Assembly: GCA_902728285.1 (NCBI GenBank)
Contig: CACVBU010000743.1
Span: 1,206,357 to 1,270,356, forward strand
Origin: Clytia hemisphaerica
Taxonomy: Eukaryota > Cnidaria > Hydrozoa > Leptothecata > Clytiidae
Direction of reading: 5' to 3'
DNA length: 64,000 nucleotides
The position numbers were made by a program, and so were the translations under genes. Below, piece after piece: positions 55,441 to 64,000 of the stretch; position 1 is the stretch's first letter, and each line of letters starts with the position of its first letter. The notes under the pieces were generated by a model. The model did no database searches. It was not told the origin of the DNA and saw nothing but the letters and a program-made list of their open reading frames with translations.

Positions 55441-56466
55441 ATTTTACCTGGGGTTGTATGCGGCGTCGTTTCCGTGACAAACTTAGCTTTTTCTGCGCTA
55501 CAAAATCTTTAGGTTATGTGTGTACGGACAGCTAGCTTTCGCGCTATAAAAAATCTTTATTATTATTTATTTTCTTTACGGGATTACTTATCTAGCTGCT
55601 ACTGTGCTAGGAATGTTGAACCTGGTTCAGAAAATACATCCAGTGAAATGGCAAAATTGGGGTGGTTTCAAGGAAATTTCTCGAACCTGACCAACCGTTT
55701 TGAGCTTGGAAGATCTCCTACAAAAATAACTTTCAGTCGGATGTCGTCGCCGGCAGAATATTTAAAAAATTTGAAGGGTGGCCATTCGTAGGAATGGCCA
55801 ATATCTCAATCAATGTATGATTTTGCAAAGACTCTGTGTGATGGAATTTCCATCTGCTCTTGTTTAGTGTGCTGCACAATAAAAAAAACTTAAATCACTT
55901 TTGCTTGATTAATAAAGTTTGGAATTTTTGTGGGAAAGGACATTATTGATGAATAATGGAATAAGCTTATCGTGCATGGCTTCTTGAATCACAAGATTTA
56001 CGTTTGGCTCTTCTCCCATCGTTGGGTACTGGTGCATTTCACATGGAAAAAAATCTACTTAGTTGTATATGGATCACAATATTTACGTTTGGCTACGTTT
56101 CGAGAGATACTTCTCCCATCATCGGACATTGGTGAACTTCACGTGGAAAAAAATCTACCTAGCTATGTTTTTTAAAAGTATTATGAAAAAACAAAACAAA
56201 ATTGGTTTTAACAGAGACTGGAAGAAAGGTTCAGGAACAATATTTTAGTAATTTGAAGGTGAACTTTTACACATGCTTCAAGATATGTGATGCAAGATAA
56301 TATTTTTGGTTTCGTCATGTCACGACAACAGAGAGTTCATAGCACTTTATATCTGCAAAACAAAACTAAGATTACTTTTACGTGATCATATGAAAATATT
56401 GTACTTTGATACAAAAAGAGACATTGGTGACCTCTACAAAAATTACTCTCTTGTGTTTAATTTTAG
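55438..56466. repeat. Right arm of the widely spaced inverted repeat pair
   Basis: Inverted copy of 1222-2574, aligned by eye. Inner end ATTATTTTACC..GGGGTTGTATGC; outer end GAGACATTGGTGACCTC. Shorter than the left arm. The two short open frames inside (55516-55791 and 55972-56248) overlap this repeat and are not genes. Confidence 0.75.
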
Positions 56467-56879
56467 GGGGTCGTTTTGCGGCTAGTTCGAAACACGGGTC
56501 ACGGGGCATACAAATTACAGACCGGAAAATATATAACGATATCATGACGTATAAATTCATAACACGTATTACATAACACATATAATTATATGACTGATTT
56601 TATTTAGGTTGCGCGATCTTATCCTACGGCGGGTATTATTTTGTAATACCCTGCTTGATTTGTAATACCCCGCTCCCGCCAAAGAATTTCTGATAATATG
56701 CCCTCTTTTCCGAAGTCCAGCCACAAACAAAACGCAGTTTACAAATAAGGAAACAACAAAACTGTTGAACCATTCAGGAAAAATTAAGATTATTTACTTC
56801 ATTTTTAAAAGTAATATTTTTGATCAAAACCATTTTCTCCTAACATAATTTCAGGCGCCGAGTAGTGTTCGAATTTCCA

Positions 56880-57312
56880 AAACATTCCATTATTTTTGAC
56901 AACATTCGATTTTTTTAAAAGAAACACAAATATTTTGAAGATAGCCGTTCGAACAAAATCAAAGGAGGAAAAGTATAAGGAAATGTATAAAGATGACAAC
57001 AAATTCGAGCTGTTGGATGATGATGTTATTCTTTTATTATGGCAAAATTCTAAAAACACGAACATTTGGATAAATGCTCTTCGGAAATGGGCAAAGTCTC
57101 GTGGACTTGAGGAGAACGGGAGAACATATCCGAATACGAACCATATAATTTGAACACTTCATTTGTGACCATTTTGTGTTTTATGTTTTATGTGGAGATA
57201 CCCGAAGAAAAGAGTATGGCACTGGATTACGAACCGTCAGGTTCGCGGATAATAATGCAGGCGTCTTTGCAAAGGAGCCAAAAATACAATTTTTATGAAG
57301 AATCTTCTTACC
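56880..57312 (+). pseudogene. DUF3504-like (Crypton-derived, ZMYM/QRICH-type) fragment
   Basis: After a possible acceptor (TTTTTAAAAG), the frame reads YKEMYKDDNKFELLDDDVIL, then QNSKNTNIWINALRKWAKSR. The K-NT--W--AL--W---RGL pattern is the N-terminal helix pair of the DUF3504 domain, derived from Crypton tyrosine recombinases and found in vertebrate ZMYM2-4 and QRICH1. Near 57115 the frame shifts by one base and continues ISEYEPYNLNT and then FYVEIPEEKSMALDYEPSGS, with IIMQASLQRS, matching the next block of the family (F..EVR...G..Y.P.SL..M..SL.R). It stops at TAA near 57310. The catalytic part is absent, so this is a dead 5' fragment. A MITE begins 130 bp downstream. Confidence 0.65.
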
Positions 57313-57445
57313 GATAATATCTTTTGAAAGTTTGGATAATGGATTATTAGTTTTGTTGTTTGACATTATATTTTTGATATATTCATCTGCAACAATTTGA
57401 AAGTGATATGGGATGAAATGATTTGTGTTTTGAAGCAATACATCA

Positions 57446-58169
57446 TAGTGAGGTCAGGTAGCACATAAAAACGTAAGAATACTTCAGATGGTGATTAAAG
57501 CATGAAATTTGGCACAGATGATCCTTAGAGTGTCTAAAACTTAATTTTTAACAGTAACACCAAATTTTGCCACCTGGCCACCTGTCAGATGACGTCATCA
57601 GGTGGCTGGGCAAAAAATTATTTTTTTGAAAATATTCAAAATCTGATGGTTCCAGCGGAAAGAGCATGAAATGCTGATAAAAATTGAGGTATAAAACATG
57701 CCTTGAAAATCTTCCTATCAAAAGTTATGGAGGTTGAAAGTTTTTTGATGACGTCATCATAAGCCTTTCCAGTCAAAACCTAAAATCCCGTAATAACGGA
57801 ACTAGTTGACCAAATTTAGTGTTTTATACATGAATCCATGTCAAAATTTGAAGTTCTATCTGATGCTTGGGTCTAAACAACATAGGAAGGCTTAAAACAT
57901 CCAAAAAAATTAGTTGGTTGTACACTGTGCTCCTGAAGGGAGAATGCTGCGTTGATTTGCCTTGTAAAGCTCAAAATCTAAGTTTTAGTATTCTGTAGGA
58001 TTTAAAGCTTTTAATTCAATTTGAACATCGGAATCGGAAAGAGCAGTGAATTTTGATATGAATTCATGTATAAAACATGAAATTTGGTCAATTTGTACAA
58101 AAATTACGAGGTTTTTAAGTTTTGCCTGGAAGTATTTTTGTGCTAACAGACCTCACTATCATGTTTGTA
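57446..58169. mobile_element. MITE of 724 bp with 10-bp flanking direct repeat
   Basis: Subterminal inverted repeats of about 28 bp: ATAGTGAGGTC...TAGCACATAAAAA on the left and the complement of TTTTTGTGCTAACAGACCTCACTAT on the right. Outside them, CAATACATCA occurs at 57436-57445 and again at 58170-58179, a likely target-site duplication. A 9-11 bp duplication would fit Mutator-like elements (inference). Inside are two GATGACGTCATC palindromes centred near 57593 and 57752. No open frame of transposase size. Confidence 0.75.
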
Positions 58170-58259
58170 CAATACATCATAAATTTTCTGTCTCAATTCT
58201 GGAATCCCCATTTTGGATAGCTCTTTAAGAAATGATAAAATCAGTCATATAATTAACCA

Positions 58260-58382
58260 GGAATGATATGGCATTTCGTGAAATTAGGATTAATACCCCA
58301 CTTCGTTCGGGCTATTTCAGAGTATTTCAAAATGAAACTCGGGGTATTAATCCCTAATTTCCCTCAATGTCATATCATTACT
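58260..58382. mobile_element. Short palindromic MITE, about 120 bp
   Basis: Left arm GGAATGATATGGCATT ... GGATTAATACCCC, right arm the complement (GGGGTATTAATCCC ... AATGTCATATCATTAC). The arms are about 45 bp and the centre is about 30 bp. Non-coding. Confidence 0.75.
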
Positions 58383-59207
58383 ATAACTAATAGTACTACT
58401 ACTAGTATAGTATGTCTGAAACAATTATACGAATAGTATTATCATGAAAATTTTTAAATAATATGTGACCCACAAATTTTGACAAAATGATATTGAATGA
58501 CAGAAATATTGTCAAAATCATGAAATATAAGGTCTCTGAACCAAACAGCAAAGTGGTTTTTCATACTCAATAGGATGCTAATCATGTGACTGGATATAGA
58601 TTGACATGTTTTAGAACGATTAAATGCTGCAAGATAGTGGTTTTAGAGATATGAGTATAATTACGTCATTTTTATTAAAAATTCATAATGGTAGGTGGAA
58701 AATATTGACATATTTATAAATTACCAACATTTTTACGTTATTATCCATTAAAATTATATTCGTACTCAAGGTGATGGAGGGGATATAATAAGATATGACT
58801 TAACAATAGCCGTACTATCATTTTCTTGAGAAAGCTCAGTTTACAGGTGATGGGAATTGTAATATGCATATTACTTACGTATAACATATAAATTGCATGT
58901 AGCACTAAAAGTGTATTATTGATAATAAAAGCTTGTTATATGTATGTAATATGTTGCGGTGTTTTCTGGTCTGCGTTGTACACGAGGCAAACTTCGAAAG
59001 CACGTGGTTAGATTTTGAAGTTTTGAATAGTCATACGTGGATAAAACACCTTCAAGTTGATGATTTTTTCGATAATTTCTAGCGTTTTTAAAACATTTTC
59101 TGTTTGAATTACTTTGATCAGAGCTGCCCGTCACCCCGTGACCCGTGCCCGATATCAAAGACACTGTAAACGGCCTTCATACTGCTTTATACTAAAATTA
59201 AACTTAC
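58383..59207. other. AT-rich stretch, no gene supported
   Basis: Might hold downstream exons of the minus-strand gene whose first exon is at 59208-59364, but I could not find any with convincing splice sites. Confidence 0.3.
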
Positions 59208-59364
59208 TCCACAGGCTTTCAATCCTGCCAACCCATAATTCGTTCCCTTGTTGCTTTTTGACTTCTTTCCCAATAGCAATACCATCGGGGGAGATCAGCT
59301 TTGTAGTCTTACAATTAACAGGGGAACAGCCACTGTCGTTCCACTCTATAACAGCAAAACTCAT
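59208..59364 (-). CDS. Possible first exon of an uncharacterised gene, divergent from the transposase gene
   Basis: Begins MSFAVIEWNDSGC, continues VNCKTTKLISPDG and ELWVGRIESLW, and ends at a strong donor, GTAAGT (59207 downward). The start (M-x-x-AVxEW...D) resembles the strand-rich N-terminus of cnidarian and insect proteins that carry BEN or DUF4806 domains further on, as I remember them. The ATG lies 368 bp from the ATG of the plus-strand transposase gene, so the two could share a promoter. No later exon recognised. Confidence 0.35.
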
Positions 59365-59731
59365 TTTGATGGTTAAATAATTTCTCACCAGAGGATAAAC
59401 ACCGCCTGAGCTGAAGTAAGCTTCCAAGGAAAGTAGCGGGAAAATGTAAATGAGACTGGGACGAGAACAGGTTATGAAATTAGCGGGAAAGTAATTCAAC
59501 ATTTTACAGACTGTATTTCATAAAATAATTAGGCAAATAATGTTAAATATCTAAAATTATAAATGAGTTTGGATATGAAATTAAACATGTTTAAGATTAC
59601 AATCTTCATAGTAACCTAATAATGAGAAAAAAGAGTTATTATAAGTGTTTGAATTCACAACTATTGGTCCTTAATTTATAGCGATTCCAGTATGTCGATT
59701 CCGTACCTTTTCACAAAATTTATAAACAAAC

Positions 59732-62700
59732 ATGGCGGATCCTGATGTTGGGAGTGTTGGTAGTGGTGCTCACCAAAAGCCTAAGAAACCTCGTACAAGG
59801 AAAAGGTGTGGACCTTATTTGCAATATCTATCATCACCAGATACTCCTATTCCAGTCAGCAGTAAAAGGTATTACAAGTTGAAAGTACAAGAATCAGCAG
59901 AAAATGAAGCAGCAGCTGTTTTGAAAGACCATGCATCTTCAATGACTTTGCCATCATCTTCTTCAACTTGTTGTAATAGTTTTGGTGACCAAGAATCTAT
60001 TCAAAAACAAATAAAACCAATATTAAGTGAAAATACTGAAGATATAATTTGTGAGGAAAGCAATGAAAGTATGAGTGAACCAGTTCAGGAAAGTACTGAA
60101 GAACTTTGCATCCATCATGATGAAGTTACAAGTCAGTTAACTTGTCCATCATTATCGCCAGCACATGAAACAGAATCATTAACTTCCACTGAAATTCTAA
60201 CATTAGGTCAAGTAGAGACAAATCTTTCTGTTACTGATGATGGCCACCAACAATTTTATTGTGAAATTGATTTTGAGAAAGACCCAGCTCTTTTTCCAAA
60301 TGTAGATGAAGAAGAAGACACTCTGGATGAACACGATGAGGATGACGATCGTACAGATGATTTCAATGATGAAAATAACAACAGTGAAGAAGATGAAAAC
60401 ACAAGTGAAACATACTTAAATAAGTTTTTAAACTCTGACAAGAACAATGAAGAAACAACTGACTCGTTTCTGCCAAAGATACTTGAAGCTGCAGGATGTC
60501 GAGATGATGCCCCTATATACAAGGGCTCAAATCTCACCCTCGGAGTTAGCATTATGCTTATTATGACATTTGTCATGAGGTTTGTTTTAGTTTTTTTTAT
60601 CACTTTCCAGACGGTGTCAATCGAACGAATCGAACGCCGAATCAATTGAACGCAATCGAACGCAATCGAAGATTACCCAGGATTTGCCGTTCGATTGCTT
60701 CGATTACATTCGATTGTATTCAATTATGTTTGAGTACGTACTATTGATTTAGATTTTATTTGCTTTCGTAAGATACTTAATAAGCGCTCGGCCACTCACA
60801 CTAAAAAGCTCTAACACAATTACCGTGAGATTAGGTAATTGGTGATTCCACTTCTCGAAAGTCTGCAGTCGCTGTTCTTGTGTAGGATTATTTTCTTTTA
60901 TTTTTATAATTTAATCTTATTAACCCTAAAGTTTGATCAAGGTTGAACTCCTATATTTACTTAATAAAAGTTTTTGCATAGTCTATAAAAATTTCTACCC
61001 AATATGTCTCGACTTGTTGTGAAATCGAGATAGTGTCAGAAGACAATGGAGTGCTATACGGAATAAAAGAAAAATCATCCATCAATGTCCTTTATATATA
61101 TGCACAAAAATAAGAATTCCATCAATACTATAACTTTTTTATTTTCTTACTACCTCAGATGAAGGCTTCCTTGATAAATTAAGATATCCTGTTGACAGAA
61201 CAAAATCATCTCCGACTAGCATTGAGGACATCATTGATGGAAAGGTATTAAATCTAACTTATTGGAAACAAATTTCATGGGAAATTAATGAGCCATAGAA
61301 CATTTTGCATAGGAAATTAGTTATTCCATTCCAGATAGCTATTTCTGGTAACTGGACATTTAATAAAGGGATAGCCAGATGAAAATTGAAATTCAGCCAA
61401 AAGATTCGCCCCATGTTCCATAGCAAACCTCCAAATTTCATGGGCTTATTTTTTAAAGCTGAGATATTTAAATTTGTAATTTTCAATGTCTGCTCTTAAA
61501 ATTCAATATAATTTCAACGTGAGGTACGTGTGAGGTACGAAAATATGAGATTTCAAATCATCATATCTTAACTTTGGAATGTTGTCAGCAAAAATATTTT
61601 GAGGTCTTAGACCATGGAAGGAATCTTTTAGCCAAGTTATCCCTTTAAGGTATGGAATGTTACTATGTCAACATTATTTCTGTTTCAGGTGTATAAAAAC
61701 AATTTTGCTGCTGATGGATTCTTGCATAAAACAACTGCAGAACAAAAACAAAATGAAATCCGTATTTCATTACAGATGAACACTGATGGAGTCAGCTTAT
61801 TTCAATCCTCCAAAATGCAAATCTGGCCAGTTTATTACACAATAAATGAGCTCCATCCTAGATTCAGGTATGATCTTTGATCTTTTAAAAGTTACAATAT
61901 TATTGCTTAACCCTTTCAGCACGCAGACCTTTTTGAAAGAGTAATTTTTTTGCAATTTCTTTCTTGTCAAATTGTAAATTTCAAACTGGCGTTAAAGCTT
62001 GTAACTTGGAACTTGGTGAATTGGGAGCTCGTTTTGGTACCATTGGAAAGCTATTTTTATACTCTTTCTAAAAGCATTTATGCCCTTTTAAATCAAGTTG
62101 TCAGGAGCTATGGCCTGTAGATGGGGGATAGGTATTTTGCCTATTTTGGAACGCCAAAAGTCGTCTTTCATGCCTGAAGGGTTAAAACCATAAGAAGTTA
62201 GTAAAGATATACAGTTGGGTGAAACTACTCTTGGGTACATTCTCATTTCAACCCTCTGCTTATTAATCTTCTATATTAACCCTATTTTCAAAAATTTCCT
62301 CCCAGGACATTATAAAATTTTGAAACATTTCCAGCAATCCTGCTTATTTCAGACTGTACCCCCCTCCACGTATATTATTAGGTGCCAAAGTGTAAATTCC
62401 TGCAACCTTTTTTCTGCAATCACTCTTTTTTTCAACCCAAAATAATTTTATTCCTTCTATTCAGATATCAAAGAAAATACAAGATATTTGCTGGGCTTTG
62501 GTTTGATGTTAAAAAACCCGATTTCAAGACATTCCTTAATCCATTTATGAAAGAACTTAACACCTTTGGAGCGGAAGGTATTATTTTATTACAATTTTTA
62601 ACTTGAGATAATTTTTTCTTTTTATAACCATAACACTTATAAGCATATCCAGGCTCCAATCTTGGAAAACTCCATATGCTAAGCCTCAGTTATATAAAAC

Positions 62701-64000
62701 ACAAGATGGAGCTTCTCTGTACCTGCTGAATTGAAATTATGTGCCATCTTTAAAAAAGTAGACAACAATAGACTACAGTTTGGTGCCAGAAATTTGTTTA
62801 ATCAAATCAATTCTCATCTCCTTGTTTCTTGCATTTTGCAAGAAGTTTCTTTGAGTGAATAAATTGGTCCACTAATAGTAAAGACGGCGCATAATTTTGC
62901 TTCACCTCAAGTTGTGTGGGGAACACATAAAGCTGCATCTAGTGTTTTATTTAATTATTTTAGAAAAAGTGGGGGATCAGTCAGTCCCCTTTGGAGATTA
63001 AAGAATCCCACCTCTTATGATTCTAGAAATGTCAGTAGCCTTTTTTTAAGAAAAGCTGAAAACACATTTTTTAGCCAACCCAATTTACAATCAAATGGTT
63101 AGTTAGGGTAAGTAGGCAGAGTTAGTTTGGTCTATGAGTGGTAGGCATAGTCAAAGCACTCCCCATTTAAATGTATTCAATTTTTATGTTTTAGGTGAAA
63201 TCCTGAAAACATTAAAAGGACAAAAGAAAGTGCGTGTTTTTCTCTTATCTTGTATTTTTGACGCTCCCGCCAAAAGTCAATTCCAAAACATCACTCAATT
63301 TAATGGAGAATATGGCTGCTCATACTGTTTAGAGCCAGGCAAAACTGTTAAAGCTGGCAAAGGACATACACACTGCTTTCCTTTCAACCACAATAATGTT
63401 AATGGGCATGCAAAGATGAGGACCCACGAATCTATGATTGAACATGCTACTAAAGCTCAAAATCAAGTAAGTTATACTGTACTTTAGTGAGTTTGATTTT
63501 AAATGATATTCCTTCATATTTGTTTACTACCAAAAACACCAGACCCTAGATTGAGGGGGTGTTGGATTTAGGATCAAAGATCAAGTATAGGAAGCAAAGA
63601 TTTTCTGGGGTTCAAAATATTTTAGCCCCCAGAATAGGGCTAGGGAAAATCATTCAATTTCAATTTCTGTTATGAAGTATCAACTTTTAAAAATCCTTAT
63701 AGATGATGGAAAGTGGCCAAGAATCGAAAGTGTGTGGTGTAAAAGGTTTGTGTTGGCCGATGATGCTACCTCGCTTTGATATTGTAAATGGCTTGGGTTT
63801 GGACTGCATGCATAACACATTGCTCGGTGTGATTAAAATGTTAATGAAGCTTTGGTTCTTCAAGAATTACAAAAAGTGTGCTTGGTACGTTGGTAATCAA
63901 CTCAAGTCGTTAAAGCTACCTAATCTAATAAGTCGCGTTCCCAGAAGCATTGAAAAAGATTTTGGTCAGTGGAAAGCCTCTGAATTTCGATCTTTTTGCC
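59732..64000 (+). CDS. Tnp2 / Transposase_21-like DDE transposase, 3' end beyond the window
   Basis: Exons: 59732-60579, 61159-61244, 61689-61867, 62465-62577, 63195-63466, 63703 to the edge, all with GT-AG borders and matching phase from the second exon on. The start ATGGCGG after AAAC is a good context. Exon 1 has a basic start (KKPRTRKRCGPYLQYL), an acidic stretch (residues about 190-222) and LTLGVSIMLIMTF. Exon 3 has MNTDGVSLFQSSKMQIWPVY (first candidate catalytic Asp), exon 4 KIFAGLWFDVKKPDFKTFLN, exon 5 LLSCIFDAPAKSQFQN (second Asp) plus FNGEYGCSYCLEPG and GHTHCFPF, exon 6 GLGLDCMHNTLLGVIK, VPRSIEKDFGQW and KASEFRSFL. These blocks are typical of animal CACTA-like (Tnp2) proteins. Exons 1 and 2 do not join in phase, and a Cys-rich exon usual in relatives is not visible between them. 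Confidence 0.8.
60643..60726. repeat. Imperfect inverted repeat built of AATCGAA words, inside intron 1 of the transposase gene
   Basis: AATTGAACGCAATCGAACGC with AATCGAAG on the left pairs with CTTCGATTACATTCGATTG and TATTCAATT on the right around a spacer of about 26 bp. Three further TCGAACG words precede it (60618-60640). It occupies the interval where a Cys-rich exon would be expected. Confidence 0.7.

Overview
The window looks like nuclear DNA of an early-branching animal, most likely a cnidarian. It is AT-rich, its genes have GT-AG introns, and its protein families (a DUF6589-like protein, an unusual RecQ-like helicase, RPA-like OB-fold proteins, Tnp2-like transposases, a SAM protein of the kind seen next to HECT ligases) are ones I know from cnidarian, sponge and mollusc genomes. 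The organism call is inference. I found no rRNA, tRNA, CRISPR or bacterial operon. Family names come from recognising motifs by eye, not from a search.

Layout. 1-12.7 kb is a repeat-rich left flank. It holds an element bounded by C/G tracts, one arm of a widely spaced inverted repeat, a reverse-transcriptase fragment, a long single-exon coiled-coil ORF on the minus strand with a 119-bp minisatellite before its start, a MITE, and a LINE relic cut in two by about 2 kb of other DNA. 12.7-27.2 kb is one head-to-tail satellite array: a 388-bp unit, about 37 copies, 23 percent of the window. 27.4-35.3 kb is the best coding part: a RecQ-like helicase gene on the plus strand converging on a nine-exon DUF6589-like gene on the minus strand. 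37.8-51.2 kb carries broken or partial genes: a C2H2/WPE-domain protein, an RPA-like OB-fold/zinc protein, a SAM-domain protein, a proline-rich repeat protein and a PHD finger. Between them lie two foldback elements. 51.2-59.7 kb is repeats plus a DUF3504-like (Crypton-derived) relic and a 724-bp MITE with a 10-bp flanking direct repeat. From 59.7 kb to the right edge runs a multi-exon Tnp2/Transposase_21-like gene that continues past the window.

How the parts may fit. A helicase, an RPA-like ssDNA-binding protein, a DUF6589-like protein with acidic motifs that could suit an RNase H fold, and several zinc or chromatin-reader modules lie within 25 kb. This is the content expected of a large self-replicating mobile element, or of a site where several such elements landed. 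Nearly all of these genes carry single-base frame breaks or stops, so they are either decaying copies or the assembly has residual indel errors. The satellite stops 184 bp before the helicase start codon.
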